Shown here: piece after piece, positions 1 to 12,500 of the stretch | How positions within the stretch are numbered: the stretch's first letter is position 1 | Layout of the letters: the number at the start of each line of letters is the position of its first letter | NCBI GenBank assembly: GCA_902728285.1 | Contig: CACVBU010000189.1 | Span: forward strand, 454,185-518,184 | Direction: 5' to 3' | Length of the DNA stretch: 64,000 bases | DNA from: Clytia hemisphaerica | Taxonomy: Eukaryota; Cnidaria; Hydrozoa; Leptothecata; Clytiidae | The notes under the pieces: generated by a model | Seen by the model: only the letters and a program-made list of their open reading frames with translations | Databases searched by the model: none | What the model was told of the DNA's origin: nothing | Translations under genes and position numbers: made by a program

Positions 1-517
1 TTTTAAATTTGCCAGGATGCAATAGAGTTCACTAGATTTTTATTGGATTTTCATTAATTTGCAAAGAGGAGTAAATATCAAATTTTAGAAATTGATATAA
101 AATGTAAGCAAGACTCGATTGGAACAGAGATATCAAAAGACTTGCAGAAAACCATATTTGGCTGCTTCAAGGTTTTAATTCACTTACAAATTAAAAGACA
201 ACAGTTTATGATTTTCTTTACTACTAGTTTTACAACACTTACAACACATGACATTTTTGTTTTTTAATTTAATGAAATGTCTCAAAGAATGACAGAAAAT
301 GTGAACAGTTTTCAGAAAACTGTCTGGTTTAATTTTAGATTTTATGTTGACTGAAAAAACTAAATATGCAAGCTCTGCTTGAGATTTTTAACTTTTGTGT
401 GCAAGAATTATGATATTACTTCAAGTTAGCTACATTATGAAGCTCTAATCTCGATCATCAAGCACTCTGATGAAATCATCTAATACTTATTAATAATACT
501 TCGTCTTTGGATTTTAG

Positions 518-3500
518 TTGAGTTTGGCATCAATCCATTACCTACGGAGTCATTTTCAAGAATCCATCGATATCTACAAAAGGATTCTGCTTGATAACAG
601 GTAACAATATCAATAATTTTCAACATATAGAATTTTTTTAGATATTCAAATAATTTTTTTTAATAACATGGATGTCGTCATAAGATAAGCTATGGGAAAG
701 AATTGCCCTGTTCCCTAAAATTGATATGCAATATATCCATGATATGCACCACTGGAGAGTCTTCTGAGAACTTTTAAACAATAGAAGAAGTGATGTATTG
801 GGTGGAACAAAAACAGAAAAGTTGCATAATTTTGTGAAGTCATTGCAGTGGTGCATATCATGAATAGAATGAATTAAATAGCTTAAATACTATATTATCT
901 TAGTAAAATGTAGTAATATGTCTCGGAAAGTAATAGTCATTTGGGTCATAACTTCAATGACCATTTTTAATCTCATCTTTTAGAGAGTATGCTGCTTTGA
1001 ACGTATATGTGGCTTTATGCTACTACAAATTGGACTATTTTGATGTATCACAGGTATTTCTCAAGATCTGTTTTAAGTGGATTTAAGTGGATTTTGCTAC
1101 ATTTATTCTCGCGATTAAGGCAAATTTTGACTGTTTTTGTGAAAATAAGTCCCCAACAAAAATTTAAATTCCAAATGCTCACCATAACTCTGGAAAATGA
1201 AGGAAATTAGGAGAAAAAATAATAGGCTCATTCGCAAACTTTTACACGCGGAAATCAAGCCTCGAAATAACGATTCCAAGTGGGTCGGACATAATGTCCG
1301 ATCAGGGATGCTTTAGCTTGAAAATTAATATTTTTGGGTCGGACATGAAGCTATTTGGGTCGGACAATGTCCAATGTCCGACCGTTATTTCAAGCCCTGG
1401 GAAATTTTTAGATTCTCAGTTTGCAAAAAATTCCACGGGAAAATTAATATATACTGATATACTTTTTTTTTACTTTGGGGTTATTATGTTCACTTTGTGT
1501 TTTAATTTCCTGTTTGAAATTTTGTTTCTACTGACGAAGTGTCAAATGTGAAAAAATCATTACCTTTGCAAGCTTTTGTCAAGATAGTTGTGAAGGGAAG
1601 TAAATCCGGTTAAAAAAGCAGTTAAAGATCAATTTATAATCACTAACCATTTTAGAAAATGCCATGAAAATACCTTATCAGGTACATGTACCTCCTCAGA
1701 TTTATGGCTTACTTTAATTTCTGTTTTCTGTTTTTTTTTTCTTTATAGGAGGTCTTGTCTGTTTATCTCCAAAGCTACCCTGATAGGTAAGAATCATACT
1801 GAATCAATTTATTGAAAAACAATTTTTTTTGACAATAACGCTTGCAGATCGTACTTTACAATGTACTCTATTATAAAAGGAGTTTTCTCTCTGTAAAATA
1901 ATATTTGGAGCTGTTGAAATCTTGCAGTTCCCTTTTATTTAATATTGCTTGCACTCATTCGGAAATAGAATTGCTGTTTTGTATGTAGCTTTTTTAGAGT
2001 GACTAGTAAACCAAGCAAGTTTCTAAAGGAGTTGTTGTAGGTGAATTGAAAACTTTAACCATACGTCCATCTCACAAAATTATTTTAATTTGGATTCAAA
2101 AGCATAATGCAAATTGCCAAATCTTTCTGAATTTTGCCCTCTAAATTATTATTAATGCTACCTTGTCATTGTGATATTGAATTCTATTTTGAAGCTTAAA
2201 ATGAACCCATTCTATCAACTTATTTTGTAATTTTCATTAACGATTTTTACCTATTTTCCACTTTTTCACATACAGCGCCATTGCGATTAACCTCAAAGCA
2301 TGTAATCACTTCAAATTGTATAACGGAAAGGCTGCCGAGGTAAGGTTTAGCTCTAGTTTAGACGGCCGACTTTCTGTCCAGCCTATTTTTATTGTTAGAC
2401 TAGACAGAAAGAGGGCACAAAGTTGGTAATTAAAACATTTGCTTGGAAAAGATTGAAAGAAGTCATTGCATTGACGTCAAAAGAGAGCAATGCATTGACT
2501 TTAGACAGCCCACTTTATGCCCACTTTAATTCACAGTTAGAATAGGTAGGGCAAAAGGTGGGCTAAACTAAAACTTAAGAATCAAAGTTATCAGCGCCTT
2601 AAACATGGGGTTTCACTGTTCAAATCCATACAAGGGGTTCGCTCCCCACTCGGTGTTCAATGTTCCTTTCAGTTCTTAGATAGCTAAGCCGGCTGGCCGT
2701 GGGCTCTGTGAAAACTATCAAAATACTGCCTATAAAGTCCTAGATTACTGGGTTATCCACATAAAAACATCGACTCTAGGTTTGCTAAATAACTCGATCT
2801 ACCCATAATGCCAAAAATAGATTTTGTCTTGATTTTATTTTGTACTGTGAACCCAACTCTGGAACTTTGAAGTTGTATTCGACTTCATCCTAGAGTCAAT
2901 AATGTGGATAGCCCAATAATCTAGGACTTGTAGACAGTTTTTCAATTGTTTTCACTATGTCTACGGCCAGCTGGATCAGCTATAAAATGGATTGTGACTA
3001 AGAAACAAAATATTTTTTATGTCTATTGCCTACATGAAGTACTTCTTCTAACCGAATTTAATTTAAAAAATGACCAATCAGAGAGGGCTGAACTAAGAAA
3101 TGTTGCCTGAGATTGAGTAAAGAGCAATAAACCATAAGCTCGTCAAAAAAACAAACCGGTTGACAATATTATAGTAAAGTATCTCTTGTTTTAATGGTAG
3201 GTTGTGTTACCCCGACATATATACCTTATCGGGGAAAAAATGTAGGAGTTTTATTTAGTCGGAGTTTTATTTAGTCGGGTTTTTTTTTTCGTCGGGGAAA
3301 AATTTCGTCACCTAGAGGCATTTTTGTCACTTTCCCCCGACCAAAATTTCAAATTCGTCACTTTTCCCCGACGAAATTTACAATTTAGTCACTTTCACCC
3401 AACTAAATTGTCCAGATGAAATGGTTTCCTTCACTAGCTCGAAAAAAGTTCTTGTAATTCGACGTTTAAAGCACTAATTTCGGTTAATAAAGGTGCAAAA

Positions 3501-6500
3501 AATTTTTGTTGGGGTTTAAAAAATCGGGTAAAAGTTTTGGTCGGGGATAAAAAAATCGTGTAAAAGTTTTGGTCGGGTGATAAAATATCGGGAAAAAATT
3601 CGTCGGGGAAAAATTTCGTCACCCCTTCAAAATTTTCGTCACTTTCCCCCGACATTTTTCCCCCGATTAAGTAGTCTTGATCTTAATCAACCTAAGGAAG
3701 CAGTAGATGACGATAATTTCCCATATAAACCTTTAGAATTTTCGTTCTTTCATTGTACTTCAGGCTGAACTGAAAGCATTACAGGAAATCACAACATCTT
3801 CATTCGATTACGCTAAGGATCTCATCAAACATAACTTGGTAAGAAATTTGTGTTTATTTTTGGGTTTACTCGTCATTCTTTTTTGCAGAAAATCTCTTTA
3901 AGACTCTTTTAATATATTTTTTTCATATCCCTTTTGGTCCTTCTTGAAACTTCAGTATCATTTTAAAGCAATCCTTTTTAATGGTTTCCCTTCATTCCAG
4001 GCTCTTTTGAATGTAAGCCAGCGCCTTTAATAGCATTCACGTTTCAATATAAGAATAAACTATATAGGAGCATAAAGACTTCATTGGCCAAAATATAAAG
4101 AGCAAGTTAACATCATTTTAAGGCTTCGTGGACAATAAAACATCCAATGCAATAAGAACATTTTCACGTTTAAAACTAAAAAAATCTAAGAATGTACATC
4201 GGCAGGCTTCAAGAATTTTAAACCTTCGAATAAAAAAAACGTGTATGAGAACAACAAATTATGACCTACCTCCTCCCCTATCCTCGCCCTTTTTAAAAAA
4301 AAATGAATAAGAGTTTTTTAGTTAGTTTCCTACCATTTTACCCTTGAAAAGTAGAAGAGATTTACTTTGGGGCAGGAACTTCATCGCTTCAACTTTTTTT
4401 ACTTAAAACTGGACATAGATCTTACTGAATAAATCAGTGGAGTGTCGAAAGCCAAACCTTCAGTTAAATAAGGCGAAAATAAAAAAAATATAGTGTTTCC
4501 GGAAACCGGCCGGGTGAAGAAATATAATTTTCTGACCCGGCTGCAGACTTTGTTAGTAGTTGATACATTATATCCGGGGCTTACTTCATATTGTTTGTAC
4601 ATAAAAGTTATCTTCAATATTCTATTTCAATGATCTTAAGTTATCAAAAAAAGCAACAAAAAAAATTTTACGGCCGGCTGCATAAGACCTTTTTCCTTCA
4701 CCCGGATTCCGGAAACACTACATTTTTTTATTTTTGCCTATAAATATACTTTTTTTTTGTAGGTTGTTTTCCGAAATGGGGAAGGAGCCCTCCAAGTATT
4801 ACCCCCTATTTTGGATGTTCTACCAGAAGCAAGACTTAATTTGGTAATTATCTTTCTGAAGTACTTCTTCTGTGCATAATCACGGAAAATGAACAATTCT
4901 TTTGAAACCTTTGGTTTTTAGCAAGATCACTATTATTCCGTGACGGAGTTTTTTTGCATGTTTTAATTGTTACTCGTCTTACGTCTTATCAGTGACCAGA
5001 ATCGCAGACTTCTGATAGAATGAAAAGTACAAATTCCATGATTGACCTTTCCTAGAAATACTTTAACCCTATTAGCCCCAGGGGGGGGTAGAATCTACCA
5101 CGCTGGAGTTCTTTTGTTTATATCTCGGAGAAAAATTTTTCAAACGACTTGAAACTTTCTGACTTTTAATAAAATCTTATTAAAAGTACTTGTACAAAAT
5201 TTTAGGGTCATAGGTTGTCCAGATCAGGTTTTATGACTTTATTGTGAAACATGACATAAAACCCAGCAAAAATCCTTAAAACTCAAAATTTTAAAGTGCT
5301 GATAACTTCTAAACTATTTACTCAATCATTTTCAAATTTTGACACGTGATAGGCATTGATAATATAACAATAGCGTTCAGTTTGAGGTCGTTGTTGTTAT
5401 TTTCTGCCCGCGTAGTTTGATTATTCGCCCGATGGTGTCATTTGGGCCCGACGCGAAGCGGAGGGCGCAAATGACACTAGAGGGCTAATATTCAAACTGC
5501 AAGGGCAGAATTAATGACAACAACGAACGAAAACTTAACGCTATTACTATTATTATTCATATCGGACATTCAAACAACATTTTTTTCTAGCGTCAACCAA
5601 GTCTTTTCGCTTCAATGCAATGTCTTCAACAAATTTTTAGCACCTTGTGAGCGGGCCGCAAATGACCAAAAAGTGTTTTTTTCTGACGTTATTTTAGTCA
5701 CTTCGCTTCAATGCAACGACTTCAATCCAATTCCAAGCGGGCCGCAAATGACGTTATTGCCCTATACCCGGGCGGTAAATGATATTTCAGCCCTCTGAAG
5801 CCTGGCGCTTTAGTTTCCTCAGCGCGGGTATGACAATTTGAGTCACAAAACCTTTCAATACCGCCCGCAGATCGAACCTTTAATAGCTTACTTAATGACC
5901 GCTATATGGATAATAATACAAATTTAAAAAATTTAAAGAAAATTTTTGAAAATGATGACGTCATAATTTATGACGTCATCAAATTTTGAAAATTTTACTC
6001 ATCTTCAGCATAGATTTTAAGAAAAAATTTTCATGGAAATTGCAAAACCGGCATTTATGTTAAAGAACAGTCTTTTACCTTTCAGAATCTTCAAACAGAA
6101 TCGAAATATCTTTATTGGTTCGACTGTAATAGACATTTTTGTAAACCATATACTTTGGCTTTTTTCCGTCAGGTGGAAATTTTGTGATGATGTCATCAGT
6201 TTTTGAATGACGTCATCAATTTTTTTTTTCTTCCTGGAAAATTGTATCATGATGGAGAACATCTGTACCAAATTTCATGGCCATAGCTCTTCTAGATCGA
6301 AAATAATCGAGGGTGGTAGATTCTACCCCCCCCCCCCCCTGGGGATACAAAAGTCAAAAAAGCTTGGGGCTAATAGGGTTAAGGGTTTTAACTCAAATAC
6401 TTTGAGTTTTTGTTACCAAAAAAGGTAAATTTTATATGAATTCGCGAAAGTTCTATCTGTGAAATTTCGGCTAAAACCATAATTCGCGAAACTTAAATTC

Positions 6501-9500
6501 GCTAAATTTCGCGACTTTTTGACTTCGCGAAACTTTCTGCCCTTAAAGTAGTCTGTTTCACCTGTTGGATATTGGGCATCGAGGCGTAGCGTATTACAAG
6601 AGAAGTTGTACAGGGGGGTTAAGCAGATAGGCGAGCGAGGATATCCAATGGGTCTTTATTCTCAAGCCAGACTTTCAGGGATGTCGATCTTGAAAAACAA
6701 ATCTTTTGATATTAGGAGATCCTATTTATTGAAACATGAATGGAAAGTACACTCCTCCATAATGCTCATTTTCTAAATTGCTCGTCTCAGACAAATTAAT
6801 CGTCTCGGTATAAATAGAACTATTCCCAATAGGGGAACGGATAGCTCAGTTATCTGGTGCCGGGGCTTTTCAATGGCCCTTGAAAAGTCAATTTGATGTG
6901 AAAAACATAACTTAAGTTCGTTGAATAAATTCATTTTATAAATGATTGATGTTTTTCTTTTTACTTTCAGGTTGTGTATTATCTAAGGCAAGGTTAGTCA
7001 ACGTTTAATGATCAGTTAGAAAGTTTGGTTGTTTATCACATTCATAATATAACGAAAAGATAATGAATTTTGGATTCAAAGAAGAGTTTTTTTCATGTAC
7101 CTGTCTACCAATAAAATAGCAGCTTTTTGGTCTCTGGACTTCTGTGGTTCACCCAATTCGTCGTATCCTTTGACGTTGTAGGTATCAAAAAAGGGTAAAA
7201 TAAACTAAAATTCATATTTTGTGACCGCATGACGTGCTTGGCATCGAAATTGCCAGTTTCTCCTTCAAAACTGAAATATCAAAGAAAAAAAGGATAAATA
7301 CTGTCCCACCAACTAATTAAAAAATTTTATTTTTTTTTCACCAACAGATGATATTAAGGAAGCTTTCAATTTAATCAAAGACGTCGAACCAACTTCACCA
7401 AATGAATACATCTTGAAAGGAGTTGTCAATGCTGTTCTTGGTCAAGACCAGGGCTCGGTAAGTTGGCTGTCATGCATTGGGATGAGCTGGAGTTTTTTAC
7501 AAGATACTTCACTAATTGGTCATTAAAAGTGATAGAGATGACGCGTTCTTTAAAAAAATTAATAAGATTCTTTTATTACATCTTAACGACCAACCAAATC
7601 AAATAAGAGCTTGTAAAAACTCCAGCTTGTCTCCATGCATTGAATATTTCATGAATGGCTAGTTTTGATTTTCTAAAGGAGAAAATCATTTAAATTTTTT
7701 TCTACACTTTTCAAAGAAACACCCGAAAGAAGAATACCCTAAAATCTATCGAGGACTATAAACAGACAGCCCCCCTCACTTTTTTTGCCAATTTAATTAA
7801 AAATTTGACTGCGCCTCCTTAGACTATATATACATTGAAAGAGAAGCAATAAAGATCTTATAAAATCCTTATAATTCATAAATGATTCTTGTACACTTTT
7901 CCGAAACTCTTCGGTGATTGATTTTCATGTTTGTCATTCTTTAAGAAGATCAACATGATACTTTTCCTTTGTCCAGCTTTAGGTGCGAGGGCAAATTACC
8001 CTATCATGAACTAAGATATGATAGAAGATGCAGATATATTTCACCCTGTTGCTTCTCTTATTTATTTCCATAGCGTGAACATTTGAAGATAGCTCAACAA
8101 TATTTCCAATTGGTTGGTGGATCTGCCAGTGAATGTGGTACGTTTTATCAACTTTTGATATTTTCTGTAACAAGAGTTGCAAAAAATTTCAAAAAAGAAA
8201 GTTATGAAATTCACGTCAACAAAAATCTTTTCCTGACAAACTTCGTGCAAAATTGGGCTTTTCCAGAAAAATTTTTTACCCCCACTGTTGAGAAGATTGA
8301 GTTTTGGAAGTATCGAGCCCCCTGGATATCCTACTTTATTAGTAAAGACCCCCTGGATATCCGCTCTTAAAAATATGTTCAATCCCCTTTGTTATCCTCT
8401 CTTATAAAGATACCCCTGGATATCGTATTTTCTACTTGAAAAGACACTTTACCCCCTGGATATCTGCTCCCTTCTAGATATTTAACCCCCTGGATATCTA
8501 CTTTTGAACAAAAATCGTTAACCCCCTGGATATCCGATATCCTCAACAGGGGGGGGGCACGGGCTATTTCTGGAAAAGCCCATTTCAAGTTAGCTGTTTG
8601 TTCTCTATTGAAACACCAAACTGTAACACGGCAAGGGCAAATGATATTTGTTCCTCAAGGTTTTTGGACCATTTTTCTCTAAATAAATTTCTATCTTTCA
8701 GATACAATCCATGGTCGACAATGTATGGCATCGTGTTTCTTCCTACTTAAGCAATTCGAAGATGTGTTAATCTATTTCAATTCCATCAAAAGTTACTTTT
8801 ATAACGATGATTCGTTCAATTTCAATTACGGGCAAGCCAAAGCTGCTAATGGAAACTTCAAGGAAGCTGAAGAGGTATCTGTTCTGTCGATTGTCAATTT
8901 ATGATATGCACCATTGCAATATCTTCTACGGACCCAACGGCTGATTGGTTGAAAGTGACGTATTTACTGATTTTACGTCACTTACAACCAATCAGCTATT
9001 GGGTGTGTCAAAAGACATTGCCATAGTGCATTTCGTGAAGATAGTTTTGGTACTAAAACCACATACATTCTAGCAGTATTCAGTTTTTTAGTCTCGCTGC
9101 AAAGTATAAAAATTGACTTTTCCGCCTTAGAATTTAGTAAAATATTCAAAATATTGAAATTCTGGGCTGATTTGTTGTGTTGGGTCAATTTTCCATCTCA
9201 GAAGAAAAACTTTGCTTTGTGATGACCACTGATCCTAAGCCTGGTTCTTCCCAAGAACCTGGAACTAGGGCTATTAGCAGCGCAAAAGGTCACATTGACA
9301 AGAGTGTGAAACTTCGAGGAGCTCTAACCCATAGTCTTTGGGATATCGGATATCTAGGGGGTTAACGATTTTTGTCCAAAAGTGGATATCCAGGGGGTTA
9401 AATATCTACAAGGGAGCGGATATCCAGGGGGTAAAGTGTCTTTTCAAGTAAAAAATACGATATCCAGGGGTAAGCATCTTTATAAGAGAGGATATCCAGG

Positions 9501-12500
9501 GGGTTGAGCATAGTTTTTAAAGTGGATATACAGGGAGTCTTTACTAATAAAGCAGGATATCTAAGGGGTTCGATACTTCGAAAGGTTCAATATCCTCAAC
9601 AGTAGGGGGAAAGAAATTTTTCTGGAAAAGCCCAATAAAGCTGAACAGAAAATTGAAAGGAGGGGGTATTCGAACTGGGGAACCCTTGGTTTAGATCACT
9701 TGCCTATTGTTCTATCTTTTTCTACTAATTCGCAGAAAATTGTTGTTCTTTTAAAGACCGAATTATTATAGAGAGTCAACTGAACCTTTTGTATTTTCAG
9801 GTTTTTTTGTTGATTCAAAATGAGAAGATCAAAAACGATTACATTTACATTAGTTGGATTGCTCGGTGCTGTAAGTTTTGCTCTTTCATTATTTGGAGCC
9901 CGGGAGGGGAATTTTGGCAAAGATGAGTGCTTATGCCCTCCAAGGCTAGGAAATGGTGCAATGTTTTATTTTGATGGTAATCTGAATCAAGAAGCGCTGG
10001 GTAATACACTGGGTGATATGGGAGTTAACATTGCTAACTGTGTCGTAAATTAATAAATTATTCACGATTATTTAAAAAATTGTATGCATTTTTATAAAGT
10101 TCTTCTTACATTGCCAATAGGAAAAGCAAACTTAAAGTTTGGCTCACTTGTTTCACAACTTATAAAGCTTTTGAGCTCGAAATTTCTTTGCAGATATAAT
10201 GAACCGGAAAGCGCGACTAGCCTGGGAACTTTATTTGAAAATGGAGACATCGTCGGAATCGTTCAGTCTACTACAACTCATCGCTAATGATTGCTATAAG
10301 GTAATATTCAAATCTCGGATCATTTGTATTCACTGTGTGAAATCAAGTGCGTATTACCTATAGGTAATGAATCTATGGATCCTGCACTAATGTACTTCCC
10401 AGTTTTCTCAAAGGTAACGAATCGAGTGGGAATTGAACCCACGACCTCTCGCTTGCCGGGCGATTGCTCTCCCAACTGTGCTATCGGTTCGTTGCTATTA
10501 CACTAGTTCGTAGTAGACGAGGGGAGCGACATGCTCAATGTTCACCATCCGGTACCTGAATCCTACGAATCAATGGAATTGCTACGAACTGAGACACAGT
10601 CAGTGTCCAATCTCCAACCAACCCGCTAACTTTGAGAGAGCTGTTAAGCTGTGTACATTGGGGAGAGGCATTAGCCCAACGGAGAGGACTGTTAAGCTGT
10701 GTACATTGGGGAGAGGCATTAGCCCAACGGAGAGGACTGTTAAGATGTGTACATTGGGGAGAGGCATTAGCCCAACGGAGAGGACTGTTAAGCTGTGTAC
10801 ATTGGGGAGAGGCATTAGCCCAACGGAGAGGACTGTTAAGCTGTGTACATTGGGGAGAGGCATTAGCCCAACGGAGAGGACTGTTAAGCTGTGTACATTG
10901 GGGAGAGGCATTAGCCCAACGGGAGAGGACTGTTAAGCTGTGTACATTGGGGAGAGGCATTAGCCCAACGGAGAGGACTGTTAAGCTGTGTACATTGGGG
11001 AGAGGCATTAGCCCAACGGAGAGGACTGTTAAGCTGTGTACTTTGGGGAGAGGCATTAGCCCAACGGAGCCCCGATTTCGGACAGCTAGTCCATCAACAG
11101 TCACTGTGTGAAATCAAGTGCGTATTACTTATAGGTAATGAATTCCCACTTGATTCGTTACCTTTGAGAAAACTGGGAAGTACATTAGTGCAGGATCCGT
11201 AGATTCATTATTTGTATTCAGAAACTATGGTCTTTTGAATCTCATTTTAAAGTATACAGTCAAATCTCTCTAATTCGAATCTCTCAAATATTGGTCCTCT
11301 CAGCTGGGAAGTGGTTTAAATTGCTGTCTGTGATTTGAATCTTTCTCTAATTCGATTAAAGTTTTTCGTCCCTTCAAGATCGAATTGGAGAGACTCAACT
11401 GTATCTTAAAGTACAGTATGACAATCTTGGGCCGCATTCAAATCTACAGCTGCAGATATCTATGACAGAAGCTGGTTTAGAATATCTTTTATTTGCTCTG
11501 AATCGCACAGGCCCTATTCAGGACAACAATCACTGTGCATAACTCAATTTAAATAAGTCAACATTTTACACTGAGAGCGCGTTTGTTGTTTTTAAGCTAC
11601 CTTATCGGCCAAAACTTGGTCGGCCCTAAGTGACTAAATTTTAGCTTGGTGACTAAAATAATTGAGATGCCTTGGAATTTGCACAAGATGCTTAACTGGT
11701 TGGTTATTTTTAAACAATAGGGATGACGCGTTCTTTAGAAAAAGTAATACAATCGTTTGTCTCAACATTTAACAGAGTCATCAAAGAACTTGTAAAAACT
11801 CCAGCTTGACCCAAATAATTAGGGCCGACTAAAAATTTAGAAATGGCCAAAACTTAATTATTAGTCGGCCCTTAGTGACTAAATCTTGACGAGGTGACTA
11901 AAATTAGGACCGACTAATAATTAAGGCCGACTAGAATTAAGGCCGACTAAGTTTTGGCCGATAAGGTATTTGGGTTCATGGTGAAACCTTATCATTAAGT
12001 ATGTCTATTAGGTAACTTAACTTAAGTTAATTAACTATTGCTTTGACCTATCTCTCTTTTAGATGGGTCAGTTTTATTACGCAGCAAAAGCATTTGATGT
12101 TTTGGAGAGACTGGACCCGAACCCTGAATATTGGGAGGGGAAGCGTGGTGCATGTGTTGGAATCTTCCAAATGATCATTGCTGGTCACGAACCAAGGTAA
12201 CAAAGATTTCTTTGGATTTCTTTCAAATGGTGTCAACTTATTCGTAGAAACGTCGTATTCTCATGTGCTTAAATAACTGCCCAGTTTGGAATGCGTTTCA
12301 GAAGTTGATTTATTACTGCCTTTGGTGAGACCCATTTAAAAAGGCACAAGATGAAAAATGTTTGCTACCGTAGGATATTGTGTATGGTTTCGTTTTTCTT
12401 TGGGATGTTCTGAACTAAAAGTTCAATATTCCTCCCATCTGGTACATAAATCTGGTACAGTGTTGCAATATTGTATACAGATTTTGTGTAGATAGATAGA

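Larger units (their letters stand above)
10330..11210. mobile_element. Composite element I: tRNA-like head, 48-bp satellite and long inverted arms
   Basis: A block beginning CACTGTGTGAAATCAAGTGC occurs directly repeated at about 10334 and 11102. It is followed by arms (10364-10431 and 11141-11207) that are inverted copies of each other, sharing CTGCACTAATGTACTTCCCA and its complement. Between them lie a tRNA-like sequence (10419-10491, - strand) and a 48-bp minisatellite. It fills the IFT56 intron 10301-12062 together with families B and D. Confidence 0.7.

Noticed and set aside
5514..5798. 94-codon ORF also open in the copy at 48941-49225
   Set aside because: The two copies differ at about 8 amino-acid positions and about 5 silent positions, so there is no sign of purifying selection. 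The frame lies wholly inside mobile element F and matches no family I know.
10419..10491. Functional tRNA-Ala gene
   Set aside because: Position 33 is C instead of T, the anticodon and acceptor stems have mismatches, no terminator follows, and it forms part of a larger repeat element.
10535..11111. Long overlapping ORFs on both strands (up to 189 codons)
   Set aside because: They are produced by the 48-bp satellite, whose period is a multiple of three. Frames are open on both strands, the peptide is strictly periodic, and the region lies in a repeat inside an IFT56 intron.
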